NCBI GenBank assembly: GCA_964304625.1
Contig: OZ199838.1
Coordinates: 8,494,001 to 8,558,000, forward strand
Direction of reading: 5' to 3'
Source: Kudoa neothunni
Taxonomy: Eukaryota > Cnidaria
Length of the DNA: 64,000 nt
Shown: positions 27,118 through 38,940 of the stretch, piece by piece
How the letters are laid out: each line of letters begins with the position of its first letter
How positions within the stretch are numbered: position 1 is the first letter of the stretch
Made by a program: the position numbers and the translations under genes
The notes under the pieces: model-generated
The model's database searches: none
What the model saw: only the letters and a program-made list of their open reading frames with translations
What the model was told of the DNA's origin: nothing

Positions 27118-27899
27118 GATTTCTCCAAGAAGATCTTTTGGTAATATTTTTTGTAATGAGGATAAATCTATACAATATCTTATCAATATTGGTATCTTCA
27201 ATGCACCAACTAACTGAATAAAATGTAATGGAACAAGCCATCCCATACATCGAAAAAATTGGCGATGCTGCTCCAAAATGTGCAGAAAATTAAACTCCAC
27301 GATTTTCTTGAGTTATCGTATTACTGGTTGGTGGGTGCAAAAAGTGTTAACCTGGGAATAATTATCGAACACTCTTCTCAAACAATCACCAATTACTGTC
27401 ACTATCTTCGCCAGCTGGTAGCAGATAGTCTTGACTTTGAGGATATGGTTATTGAAGGAGAAAATATAATTATAGAGACTGATGAGTCTAAATTTCGAAA
27501 GGTGAAGCATAACAGAGGGTATGGCGTTAATGGAGCATGGGTTCCTGGCAGAACCGCTGAGACTCTTATCCATAAAATTCAAACGTACGTCCATCCTGGC
27601 TCTATTATAAATGATTGCTTCAAAAGTTATGGAACACTACATAATTTCTACGCTCACCTCACTGTAAATCACATATAGAATATATAGATAGTACTACAGG
27701 AGCTCATACAAACACCATTGAATGCACTTGGGGTGCTATCAAATATAAAATATCACCAAGAAACAGGACATCTTCGGTTAATGAAGATGGTTCTGTCTGT
27801 ATGGATGGTATCAACGAATTCCTCGGTGAATTTCAATGGAGAAGGAAAAACAATAACTATTTATGGGATGGCTTTATATCATCGTTAAAAAAAGTTTAG
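27118..27899 (+). pseudogene. Merlin/ISXO2-like DDE transposase (second family)
   Basis: A zinc-ribbon-like start (KCNGTSHPIHRKNWRCCSKM, about 27200-27265) is followed, in another frame, by a 139-codon frame with TITNYCHYLRQL, then IIIETDESKF with the first catalytic Asp and SIINDCFKSYGTL with the second. After a stop at 27676-27678 the next frame gives GAHTNTIECTWGAIKYKISP with the Glu, and ends YLWDGFISSLKKV with TAG at 27897-27899. The whole length of a Merlin transposase is present, broken by about two indels. I could not find its terminal repeats. Its sequence differs clearly from the Merlin genes at 3839 and 53439, so it is a separate family. Confidence 0.8.
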
Positions 27900-28130
27900 T
27901 TTACTATAAATTCGATTTGTATTTGTTGTGTTTTCATTTTTTTTTACGATCGCGCTAATCTATGGTAATTTGAGATTAGGGGGTTTATATCAAAGTTCAG
28001 CCATTTTGTTGATTAATTCAATGCTTAAATGCACTATCAGAGTCCATATTTTTAAATTTTCGTATATTACGAAGAAAAGTGCTTTTTTTGTAAGTATAAA
28101 CATTTTTTTCAGTTTATCAATATTTTTTTT

Positions 28131-28145
28131 GGGGGGGGGGGGGGG
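28131..28145 (+). repeat. G homopolymer, 15 bases
   Basis: Fifteen G in a row directly after a T run. Length in such a tract is the least reliable part of any assembly. Confidence 0.95.
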
Positions 28146-28291
28146 TGTTTTGTTCAAACATAAAAAATTATACGTACTTTTCCTAACAAATTTGTACAAT
28201 TATTTTTTTAAAATTATGTAATAAACTAGCGCAAAAGCCCCGCTTCGCGTAGACTAACACTTGGCGCAGACCAGTGCCTTTTGGATTTCTA

Positions 28292-30115
28292 AGTAACTAG
28301 CGCTAGTGCCCAGTTTTGCCTGGTACAATGTTATAGAAAACTTAGACTTTTAATTTTATTTTTGAATGGAGAAATTTTACGGAAGAGTTAATCTAATCAG
28401 CACTTTAAACCCTGTAAATTTTGTTTCTATTTTAATTTATGCATTTTAAAGCTTGTCATTATTTTTTGCAATGTGATGATTTAGAAAAACAAAATTATGC
28501 CCCCACTTTATATTCAAATATAAATAGAGGTATTGAGGGAAATTAATGAGTATTTTTAAGTTTATTTCACAAATTATTGACCAAAACTATGATGACCTTA
28601 ATTTTAAGAGAAATGTAATTAGCGATTAAAATCCAGTTATTGTGAAACAAAATCATTAAGTAACTTAAATAAAACTTTCAGTTATTTTCAAAATCTTACG
28701 ATAGAAATTAATCCTTCTAATTATAAAATGTATTATTAGTCTACAAACGATAAAAAAATAAAAGCAACCCAAGATGCGTCAGAAACAAAAATATTAATTG
28801 TTGCTCCTTTTTTCGCAAATTTATAAGGACGCCAACGATGTTTTAGAAAGCTGTGAGCGGTAACTTACGTATTCATTATTGTAACAAAATCCCCCATTTA
28901 TAAATAAATCCAATCTTGCTTTTTATCAAGAATACTTACTGGTTCAAAAATATACACATTTAATTAACAAAATACGATTAAATCAAAAATGTAAAGGTGT
29001 TTTTGGTTTGAAAAATTACAGTAATGCTTAAACATCAACTGGTTTTCTTGAAGGAATGCACCCTTTAAAAAATAACGTACTGTTGATTGCTCTAAACAAA
29101 TTCCTTCGTATTGAACTATTCGTAGATTAACGAAAACTTTGTGAAAATATCGGTTAGATTGAATAGACCCAATAATTTTCTTATTAACTTACATGGCACG
29201 TATTGAGAAGGGATTGTATTTTGTGCAAAAGTAATCATGAATAAAAACTTATTGAAAAGACGAATATAGCTTCAATCTCAATCGATATATTTGATAAAAA
29301 GAAATATTCATATCTCAGGAATTCCAATGGAGCATAATTTTCATTTAAGTCACTACAAAATTTTAATTATTATTATTATAAAAAACAATTAAATCTATAG
29401 TGATTTGTTTTTGTTTTAAATTCTTCCTTTTTAATGAGCGATTTTTCCATTATCGGATCTATCCAAACGGCAGTATTCCTCTGATTTTTCTTTGCCATCC
29501 ACAACTTGTGATCATTTTAATACATATAGCCTAGTACCATAAACTAAATATAGAATAATAACGAAAACAATTTAATATTCCGGATTTCAGGAATTCTAAT
29601 AAAGTATAATTTCTATTTAAAATGATCATAATCTATTTCGCTTAACTATATCCATAACGCTTGAAAAGAGAAAACACATCCCAAATAATTTGTTTATGCT
29701 TCACATTTTAGGGGAAATGCAACAACTCTTGTAAATGTGACGTCAATAGTTTTATTTGTCTTAAAGTAACTCCTAACAGGCATATGTAAAATTTTTAGAA
29801 CATTCTACACCATAATTAAGAGACTCTTTTTCTATATAATGAGTAAAAAGTTCATTCTAATTGAGTATCACTCTGAAGAAAACAACTATTAAATACTATA
29901 CAGGTACTTTTTTATCTGCTATTTGAGTAAACAACAAGAAAATACCTTACTTCTAATTGCAGTATTTCTTATATTTATACTTCTAAGTAAATTAGCGATT
30001 TTTATTGATTTTATCATCTATTCAAGTGCAATCTAAAAGCTGTATTTAAAAAAAGTTCCTTCATGGCACATGCGTACTGCTGAAAACACACACTGACACA
30101 CAGAACTTTAGATAT
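28292..30115 (+). repeat. Dispersed repeat family A, copy 2 (without the mariner insertion)
   Basis: It aligns with the inverse complement of 9895-12727. Examples: the block around AAATAGAGGTATTGAGGGAAA at 28520, TTACGTATTCATTAT at 28865, ACATGGCACGTATTGAGA at 29190 and CATTCTACACCATAATTA at 29800. It begins ACTAGCGCTAGT, and a second, similar tip (ACTAGCGCAAAAGCC) lies just upstream at about 28225. No open frame of note is present. The 3' end abuts the hAT derivative at 30116. The superfamily is unknown to me. Confidence 0.65.
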
Positions 30116-31120
30116 CAGGGATGGCAAGACGTGCCTAGATCGGGAGCCAACATTAAGGTTGAGCAGATTTTCGAAATCCACAAGACATTAAAATCATTTA
30201 TGAATCTCTTCCTTATTTAAATCTTATATTTTTGGGAAATTTTTTTAAATGTTAAAGTAAAATGTAGTAGATTATAATTAATGAATTTGTTATTTTTTCT
30301 TATTAAATGAATCGCAAAAAAACTTGCATATAATTTATGATTGTTTTCCCAACAAAGTAAATTAGTAGTCAATCAATGATCCATGAAACTTTTCTCTATG
30401 AAAAACGTCGCGAAAATAATAAAATATTTTTCATATTTAATCATGTATGATAGTCTGACAGCGAATAAAATTGAATAATTACGAATAAAGTAATAACACA
30501 AGATTTTAATGCTTTCGAAAATTTATTGCTTAGAAATTGTTTTGAATGTTACAAGTTTTTTGTTTCCGCATCATCTGTGAGCTGACGTAATCCGGTTCGT
30601 ATGCTGTTAACGTTGTACGAATTAGTCCCGTCAGGTGTTTGTTTGTGAGGAAGGGATACGCGATGCTCCGATTTTACAAATTTCATCGTTGAATGAATAA
30701 ACTCACAACAATAAGTTGTTAAAATATAGAAACAAGTTGAGGCAAATTCCTTTTAATCTTGAGTCTTTAGTTTCTGGATCGTATTTCCAGAACTCGCTTG
30801 GTGAGTTGGAATTACGAATCATGTTTAAGTTTTAATTTCTGTTTTATTCTTCCGATATGTATCATTTTGATAATGGATAAACACTAGTTTTAAATGTGTT
30901 TCCTAATGAAACTAGTAATAATTCAAGTTTGTATCAAATATTAAAACTATACGGTAATTTGTAATTATGTTTTCCAATTAAAAATATTATTTAGTTTAAG
31001 ATTAAAGATTTAATTTCTTCACTTGATTAAATAGTTTAAACTTTTCGGGTTTCCCCAATTAACGTGCTGATTGAATTTAAAAAAAAAATTTTTTCAAGAG
31101 CCATGGTTTGGCCACTCCTG
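30116..31120 (-). mobile_element. hAT-derived non-autonomous element, copy 2
   Basis: Left tip CAGGGATGGCAAGACGTG, right tip TTTGGCCACTCCTG; the interior is closely related to 17284-18300. The flanks show no clean 8-bp duplication. The C-terminal hAT transposase fragment lies at about 30600-30870 on the minus strand and is broken by indels relative to copy 1. Confidence 0.7.
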
Positions 31121-31385
31121 ATATAGTAGACAGATAATAGGTAGTAGATAAAGGATTATAAAAATTTTTGGATAATTCTGAAGAAAATGTTTTGTGTCAA
31201 ACATCTCTTACAACGAGAGAAATACTGCATGGACAAGCTAATCTAGTGAGGGCATTAAGCATGAAAGTCAGAAAAAACAATGAGTAGACGGTAAATTCGC
31301 ATTTAAGAAAACAAACATCAACACTCTAAATAATTTAATCAAATAATGAGTTTGTATTGAATGTGTAGGTCAAAATTCTGTTTAA

Positions 31386-33012
31386 TTAGAATCTTTTGAT
31401 TCCGAATACCAGATATAGAATCAGTATAACAAAAACTATAGTGCTGAAAGCTCCGTAGCATGCAGCAAAAACATAGGCTACGTATTGTTTTCTGGTCCAA
31501 GATGTTCCATATCCGCTTTCAGGGATAGGTGTGGATGGAGTTCCATCTCTGTCGCACATCTCATCAACATCAGGTTCGAATAATTTCTCAAAAACTCTTC
31601 AATGGTGTTATTAAAAAGTTACGGTAATAATAAATCACTTCATGAACTCCATCAGTGTACATTCTTTGCCTTCATTACATGCAGGTAATGATACTTGTGT
31701 ATATTTCTTAGTATCTCCTGAATAAAATACTTTAAAAACAAGTCTTTTAGCGTTATTTTCAGTAATTTCTTGTAGTTCAAGAGCCAGCGATGCAGCAAAA
31801 GGTAAGATATCATCTAATGGGGCTCCGAATGCGGATAACAACGCATAAATTGTAACATCATGCTATTTTGATATCAAGAGTAATTGCCATAGGCGATTAT
31901 ATGAAATTACAGTCGAATAGATGTATAGCTTTCGTTTATCGTGTTTCTCATCCATTTCTTTATTATTTAAGAGATATTCTGGTATGGCTTGTTTAGCATC
32001 ATCAGGCAAGAATCGAACCATATGTTGTGCCACAGTATACAATAGGTTGCCTATCAGAACTTTTTGAACCTTTTCATTTTTGCTTGAATAAGTTTGTGAA
32101 ATAATAAATTTAGCTGACATGGTCAGTTTATCGTATATATCTTTGGTTAACCAGTCCGGCAGTTTTTTTGCACTAAGCGTCTCTATAAGTGACTCATCAT
32201 AGACATCCAGCACTTTTTTAAGATCTGGTTCATATCCTGTATTTTCGTAGATTTTATTGAGAAAATCCTACGTGGTTTAATAAATCACAAAATTTTATAT
32301 TCTGTCGTTTAATTATGAGAAATAATAATACTTTATTTTTATTGATAAAGTCCAACCAAGGCTCACTTGTCATTATTTCATCCAAATATTTATCCCTTAA
32401 AGGACAGTCCATTTTAAGAATTCTCAACTATATCGGTACCAAAGTCAGGTTATAGATGGTAATATTCAAAAGTGTATTTACTGTATCATTAATTGGGGAA
32501 ACAGTCTGAACAGGTAGCGGTTGCCATAAAATAGTGTCCTCAAATTGGTTTTCTTTTTTCGGTGGGTACATGCCAGCCAAAAATGCCTCAGCAGACATCA
32601 AGCATCTCTCACTACCACTACTTTTCACGTGTATTTCGTCAAAGTTGTAATCCTCGCTGGAAAATTTTTGCTTGTTAATGTATTCAGCTTTTATTTTCTT
32701 CCCCAGATTGTACATTTGGGTTGCTCCTTTCTAAACAAATTATTTTTCGGATCTTGGGTTAGTATAGTTGCACATGGGTTACTTTCTGAAGTGTTGCTAA
32801 ACCTCCAACCCAATTTTGATTGGTTGATTTAGGATAGACGGCGTATGGATTTCGTTGGCCATGTCTAAAAATCTGAAAAAATATGCTAAATATGCCTCAT
32901 TATTTCCATATACCATATGTGACATGAGTAATTTTTCATCACATTGGTAAACGTCCAATATGGCGCACAAAACGAGAACAACCACCAAAAAAATTGTTTT
33001 AATGCACACCAT
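31386..33012 (-). CDS. Membrane-anchored histidine acid phosphatase
   Basis: Histidine acid phosphatases hydrolyse phosphomonoesters at low pH through a phospho-histidine; this architecture matches lysosomal (ACP2-like) or prostatic-type enzymes. Exon 1 (32914-33012) gives a signal peptide (IKTIFLVVVLVLCAIL) and ends SHM. A 41-bp intron (32873-32913) is followed by IFRHGQRNPYA, the catalytic RHGxRxP motif. Next come MYNLGKKIKAEY, SGSERCLMSAEAFLAGMYPP and TILWQPLPVQTV, as in the family, then KYLDEIMTSEPWLDF, LPDWLTKDIYDKL and, after an intron, YSTHDVTIYALLSAFG with the catalytic HD pair (about 31860-31815). After a last 42-bp intron the protein ends with a transmembrane helix (AFSTIVFVILILYLVFG) and a short KRF tail, stop 31386-31388. 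It is topologically a type I membrane protein of about 430 residues. No frame break is needed. Confidence 0.9.
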
Positions 33013-33757
33013 TTTCTCAATTTATTCTGTTGATGATATAAGTCATTAATTTGAGTTTATATATCAATAATTTAAGCCGATTTTCGTTTTTTGACTGGTA
33101 ACAATAAATAACATTACAATAGGTTCATTTTTCTGATATAACTCGTTTAAGAATTTTAATTAAAGCTGTCAGACTTTGATTTTTGTATTTGCATATTAGT
33201 TTATATCGCTTGAAATGGTTCGCTACTATCTGATTAATTGAATAAACAACCTGTATGGTACTTTAATATTGGGATTAAATCTGATGAGACATTTCTCAAA
33301 CCTACTTAAATAATCGTGTTTACTAAATAAACTGAATTATAAAATTAACTTCTTAACTTTAAAAATCATTTCGGCTATTAATAAAAAATGTTAAATTAAG
33401 CACCGAAATTCTAACTGTTTAATAAGATTTTGTATCAATATTATAAATTAGTCATGCAGCAGCCAAAATATTCGTATTCTGTAATGAGTCAGTTTCAAAT
33501 ATTATAACTTATTTTAAAACAGAGTTGTTGCATAAGTACATTATTTTATTTTCTATAAGACATCTAATGAAACCCAAAAAATACTTTGGCGATATCAATA
33601 TTTTTTTAATCCCTTATAAGAGTGATCATACAGGTACCTTAAAAAATATTGATATTTTGTCAGTATTCGCCTAAAAAGCCCTATATTGCAGGTAGCACAA
33701 CTAACTCCGACAGATATTACGGACTTGAAACAAGCCATTACACAATTTTGAATTTAA
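33013..33757. other. Upstream flank of the phosphatase gene
   Basis: AT-rich sequence without open frames of note, ending in the TTAA (33754-33757) used by the first of three piggyBac elements. Confidence 0.4.
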
Positions 33758-34069
33758 CCCTTTCACGTTCTATTTTTTGTTTTTATAAAGATATATATTG
33801 TTAATGAGGCATCTATTAGTAAAAATTTTAAATTTTAATTTTATCATGCGGATTTTTTAGATCTTGTTCATGTGCATTTAAATATCCACTGGGATTAAAT
33901 GGTAAAAAAGTTGAAAATGAACAAAAGTTTTAAAATAACTATTCTAAGATTATACTTAATAAATAATTATTTTAAATTTCAAAATTCATGAAAAAATTTC
34001 TAACAAATAACCCTAAACAGCACGTCTCCCATGAATCATCTCCAAATTTGTTTCATGTTTCATAGTAAT

Positions 34070-34091
34070 AATATATATATATATATATATA
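34070..34091. repeat. (AT)n microsatellite
   Basis: A run of alternating A and T of about 22 bases inside element E1. Confidence 0.9.
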
Positions 34092-34260
34092 GATTTATAC
34101 TGTCAACATAATGCAATTTTGTTATTATAAATTTATTTTGTAACACGTATTTCTTCGGCTTATTTAATTTCACTGAGATGAGAAAACAAAATTACGTAAC
34201 AATTTGCAAGAAAATAAAACGCAATATAATGAAACGTACAGATTAATCCAAATTAATTAA

Positions 34261-35330
34261 TTAATTTCGTTTTTGATAAAATTCGTAGAGACAATTCCTT
34301 TCTTTAATCTGGAAACATCTCGCTTTGCATTTAATGCATTTGATTTGCGTGATACTTTGGCAAAGTTTACATCTTGTGCATGTGAGCGTGACTTCGGGGG
34401 AATGCCCAACATTGTCGAATCGGATACGAATATCGTCAGAAAGAGAGGAATTCACGATTTTCCGGCTTAATGAATTTTCCAATTCATTCTCTACTGATAA
34501 TGATGGTCTCCCGCGCTTTAATTTCACGGTTGGTCCCTTTTTAAAAGATATTAAACTCGCACACAAAATACGTGAAATTCGATAAATCTAATATTTCGCT
34601 CTCGTTTGTTTTTCTTGATTTACTGTTTCTCTTGTATAATAACCAAGAGTTCATCATAGCTGTATTTATTCCCCAATAAAATATCCTCAAGTTAACATTT
34701 TAAACCGCATTCGGCAGGCTTTCTGGGCATATATTGCTTTTAACAGCACCTACCTCTAAATGGTATCATCTGTTCATCTACAGATAACTTCCTTACGGGT
34801 TGAATCTTTAAGCAATCTAATCATAAGTGGTCCAAAATGATCTTATTTTCCAAAACCTATCAAAATCAGGATTGGATTGTTGGGTGACTATTTTGTCATT
34901 ATGTTTGAAATGACGAAATTTTGAAATCAGCTCAAATCTACGGTGTGTGAACAAGTTTGCAATTGGCTCAAACTTAAAACATTTTTGCGAATAACAACGA
35001 TATCTAGGCATCCTTATTATAACCATTAAGATGAGGACTCCAATATACTTATCTGTTTCACCATTATCAACTTTGAAACATGAATTAGACTGTCTGGAAT
35101 AAAGGTTCGTTTGTTCAACCATCAAATCTATGAAGGATTTATTGATAAATTGGTTGAAGTAATCGATAGGATTAAAAGTTCATTTATATCTTCAAAATAG
35201 CGCTCTGAACTCTCAAAATCAATAATGTCATCTAAAGTTTCTTGTTCTACATCAAAATTAAATTTGAAGTTCGAGTTGCATTTATCCTCATCAGTAGCCT
35301 CATTATGGTTTTTAAAGTAGTCATGCATTA
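34261..35330 (-). pseudogene. piggyBac transposase of E1, catalytic core deleted
   Basis: On the minus strand the order is: an acidic N-terminus (about 35328-35130), then TDKYIGVLILMVIIRMPRYR and FTHRRFELISKFRHFKHNDK (35060-34900). Then RKLSVDEQMIPFRGRCC (about 34795-34750) holds the first catalytic Asp. After PRKPAECGLKC the frame jumps directly to RIFYWGINTAMMNSWLLY, which normally lies far downstream, so the middle with the other two Asp residues is deleted. The C-terminal cysteine-rich domain (CTRCKLCQSITQIKCIKC, 34395-34340) is intact. The protein cannot catalyse transposition; a DNA-binding product is conceivable but frames are also broken. Confidence 0.85.
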
Positions 35331-36099
35331 TTTAAAAGTATCGATATTTTCATTTTCTGAACATATCTCGGGTTCTAAAATATCGCCATCGGGCAGAAAA
35401 ACTATTTCTTATTCAATTTTTCGACTTTTCGCAGATATGTCCGGAATATCGTAATGAGTATCTTCACCGCGTGCGTGCCACGAGATCCCAGTGTGCATTT
35501 AAGTGTACTAACTGTAATACTCAAATAACTATTTATTCTTATAACTTTTTCGAAAATACTCTCATACATTTTATTATTTGTTATGAACAATTCATGATAT
35601 TTTTTAAAGTTGACATTGATAATTAACACTGATCAATTTTACGTGTGCAATCTTTCACATTTGGAGCATGCTCAATATATAGATGAAAAACTTAATATTT
35701 TCTTAAATTTCCAAGGAAAATTATTCATACTTTGAAATAATGGTGACAATCAGATATTGATCATGATCCATTAAATATGTTATATAAAGTGGTAGTTAAG
35801 TGTATTAAAAGATTGTGCTTTTCTTATGTGCATTCAAACGCACACTGGACGCGAAAGGGTTAACCCTTTCACGCCTGAATTTTTATTCATCGATGAAATA
35901 AATATATAAATTTAAATAAGTAATTTTAATTGAAAAACGATATTTATTTTCTTAAAATATCTTTTAACATTTCATAAAAATGGGTATTAAATGCTGTCCC
36001 GTATACCCGACATCCGGCATTAATGGACTGGAATTTGTGTGCACGATAGAAACCGAAAGGAATTGCTTAAAGAACAAAAAATAGTTTATAAAATATAAA

Positions 36100-37830
36100 T
36101 TAGTTATCATTATAAATGTAGAAACAATTTCTACCATTCAAAGGACAACCTGAAGCGTTATATTTCAAAAATACTACTTGGGTTTTTCTTCCACAAATTT
36201 TACATCCTCTTTGAAATAAAGTTACTTCAGGCGGGTGGCCTATATTATCAAATCTTATTTGATCGGATAATGAAATGTATTTTTTTTTCCGTGGTAATTT
36301 TATGTTTTCGTTTACGAGTTTGTCTGGATAATTGATTTTTATATAACAATGATTCACAAATTGAGTATGTAAAGGATAGCAGATCAAGAGTTTCCGCTTT
36401 TGAGGTATGGCGCATTTTCCACTGTCATCTATATAGCAACCATGAATTGGTTATCGCTGTATTGATACCCCAAAAAAATTCGCATGTAGAATTTTTCGCA
36501 CTTGTGACTCAATCTATAAAGTGACATTAACATGTCAGACAGGTCAACACCTCCCATATTCTTGTTGTATTCTGATACGACAGCTGGACAATTTACTTTA
36601 ACTCGCTTCTTTTGGCGCCTATCAAATCTGAATAAAGTTGTTAAAGATTCAATAGCAGAATGAGTTGATGATAACGTCACGACTGAATTATCGTACCGTC
36701 GAGTCAACACTAAACTTTCATTAGAACTTTGTGCAAAATCAAAAGCGCCACGTTATTTCTTCATTAGCTCTTTTTTTGAAGCAAAGGACATCCTTTCATT
36801 CGATTATTCCGGATGGTTCCCACAGAATAAATGCCACTTTTTTTCAATATTATTTGCATCTTGAATGACGTAAACCAATTATCAAGGTACACTAGAAAAT
36901 TTCTGTTTATAGGAAGATGCTCACATAACTAGATAACATAATCTCAAGAATTTAAGCCATAACTTACAGCGACCATAGGATGTTTACCATCTTAACAACT
37001 AAAGTTATAAACCATCCCACTTCTTCCACATAATGCAAAAACTTTAAACCCCGATTTTGTAGGTTTATTTGGAGCATATTGTTTTGCTCTACATTTACCC
37101 TTGAATGGAATCATCTATTCATCCGACGAATTGATAGTTTCAGAACTGATTTTTAAAAGCGGCATTCTCAAATGTTCCAAAAAGGGTCGAATTTTTGCAA
37201 ATCGATCTAAGTATCGAGAAGATTGATCATTTGTAATATTTTCGTTGTCGTTAAAATGTAAATATTTTGATATCTGCTCGAATCTATCTCTCGAAAAGAC
37301 ATCAAAAATGGGGGGGGGGGGGGGGGGGATAATTAAAATACTTAGACCAATAACGTCTGTAACGGGGCGTTCGAACAATCCCCATCAAGATCAGTACTCC
37401 AAGTTAGCTTTCGATTTCTGGAACAGAGGTTCTAAAGTTAGAATTATTCTGGATTGTGCATCGATTTGATTCGACAACAATCAATTCAAGCAGTTAGTTC
37501 ATTATCGAATAATCTATCAAAATAATCTCTGGGATAAATTAACCCGTTTAAATTTTCAAAATGATCGTCATCGTTGGACAATTCCTGTGGCAAACCTATG
37601 CTGCTCAAGTTTTTTTTTCCATTTTATTTTTGAATTAATTTTGGAATCATCTGATGACACACATTCTTCTCTTTTCATACTTGATGATAGAATCACTGGA
37701 TCGTCGTAAGAATACGTATCTGGTTCAGATATGTCAGCATCAGTTAGGCCAATGATTTCTGATAATTCGTTTTTACTTCCATCATTATTAGTCCGAATGT
37801 CAGGATCCATTGTGGCTAATCTAAATCCAG
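36100..37830 (-). pseudogene. piggyBac transposase of E2, all catalytic positions readable
   Basis: The N-terminus is acidic (start probably MDPDIRTNNDGS, about 37810). Then, across several frames: FSRDRFEQISKYLHFNDNEN (about 37290), SSDE-stop-MIPFKGKCRAKQYAP (about 37120), where a TAG replaces the usual Gln of DEQMIPF, LDNWFTSF with the second Asp (about 36880), and EYNKNMGGVDLSDMLMSLYR with the third (about 36550). The cysteine-rich tail is at about 36235-36125 (GCKICGRKTQV then GRNCF). A run of 19 G on the plus strand (37310-37328) interrupts the segment before FSRDRFE and yields a proline stretch. The stops and shifts make this an inactive copy, though recognisable over its whole length. 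Confidence 0.85.
37310..37328 (+). repeat. G homopolymer, 19 bases
   Basis: Nineteen G in a row inside the E2 transposase. It replaces sequence that in related transposases codes for about ten residues ahead of the FSRDRFE motif. Confidence 0.95.
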
Positions 37831-38223
37831 TACATGAGTGTCGGGTGTCCGGTATACGGACACGTGTTAAACATTGTATTATTTCAAAAATCATGCACCT
37901 GATTCGTTTATAAATCTATCTATTTAATGAAATTAATTATTTGCACTACGTCAAATTTTTATTTTGGTAAATCATGAAAACCCTAAATGTTATGATCAAA
38001 TTCTTTTGAATGCTGCAATGGTATAGTGGTTTTAACTTTAAATGCCTAATTTAATTATTATCATGTTTAGTGATAATTGTGAAATCTATTAATAAGAAAC
38101 AACTACTTTAATATATTATACCGACATTTATCACATTACGAAATTTCGTTTAAGTAAGTTTCAGAATTAGAGACAAATTGCTGTCCTGTATACCGGACAT
38201 CCGGCACAAAAGGGTTAAGTTAA

Positions 38224-38936
38224 CCCTCTAATGGTATATCTTTTTATACAGTAAACTAATTCCTAAAAGATTCCAGCTATTCTTCTAAAAAAATTTCGTC
38301 TTTGGGGTAAAATTTACCCCATGTTTTTTTTGGATTAAAAATATTTAAAAAATCAAATCCACTTCTAACTTAAATAAAATAAAATTCCTATGAATAATTT
38401 TTGCAGAAAGTAAGGAAATGTTAGATAAATTAATTATATCGCATGCGCGAAGCGTATGAAGATGTGTGATACTAATCATTTCATTGATGAATTTTGTTTT
38501 TCAGAGAATGAACATCATGTTGTTGATGAAAATGTCTTCTTATCGATGTTTCTTATTGAAAAATTGTTGGAAAAAATTGAGCATAGGGACATGTTAAAAA
38601 CTGTGTTAACTTCTCATAACTTTCAAGAATCCTTCTTATGTTTTGTTTTAATATTTCAACTGGCGCAACACATTTAATTCCGCTGAATTAACGCAATTAC
38701 TTTATTAATGGAACATCGATGTGTACCGACATAAGACGGATCGTAGACGAAGCCGATTATCGCGGGGATTACGTCATAATTTAATATGCATTTGCCATTG
38801 TTTCATCCATAGGAATTAAAAATTATTCTACGATATTGATTATTAGATTCTTTAAAGTGTTATAATTCAAAAAAATGTGGGGTAAAATTTACCCCTAAGT
38901 CCATTACACGTTCATCGTTTTGGGATCATTAGAGGG
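38224..38936. mobile_element. piggyBac-type non-autonomous element E3
   Basis: Flanked by TTAA at 38220-38223 and 38937-38940, with inverted ends CCCTCTAATG(G/A). It is 713 bp and holds no transposase motif; the 73-codon frame at 38456-38677 has no family features. One base separates the TTAA of E2 from that of E3. A block GGGGTAAAATTTACCCC occurs near both ends (about 38305 and 38880). Confidence 0.85.
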
Positions 38937-38940
38937 TTAA

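Larger units (their letters stand above)
33758..35859 (-). mobile_element. piggyBac element E1, internally deleted
   Basis: The ends are CCCTTTCACG on the left and its relative CCCTTTCGCG read inward from the right, flanked by TTAA at 33754-33757 and 35860-35863, the piggyBac target. The 2102-bp unit carries a minus-strand transposase remnant. Its right TTAA is at the same time the left TTAA of element E2. Confidence 0.9.
35864..38214 (-). mobile_element. piggyBac element E2, near full length
   Basis: It begins CCCTTTCACGCCTG after the TTAA at 35860-35863, shared with E1, and ends GGCACAAAAGGG before TTAA at 38215-38218. At 2351 bp it is close to a full piggyBac unit. Related subterminal blocks around CCGTATACCCGACATCCGG (about 35998) and CCTGTATACCGGACATCCGG (about 38185), plus GTGTCCGGTATACGGACAC at about 37847, look like repeated protein-binding sites. 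Confidence 0.9.

Noticed and set aside
27085-27300. 71-codon minus-strand frame
   Set aside because: Lies opposite the zinc-ribbon part of the + strand Merlin transposase, which has the better evidence.
26964-28145. C run and G run as terminal inverted repeats of the third Merlin
   Set aside because: The sequences just inside the runs do not match each other in inverse orientation and no direct duplication flanks them.
27928-28221. 97-codon frame with many hydrophobic residues and a glycine run
   Set aside because: It crosses a 15-G homopolymer and T runs; the composition is what AT-rich sequence gives by chance.
32881-32960. Apparent lack of the catalytic RHG motif in the acid phosphatase
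   Set aside because: The uninterrupted frame reads through a 41-bp intron (32873-32913); after removing it the text is SHM then IFRHGQRNP, so the active site is present.
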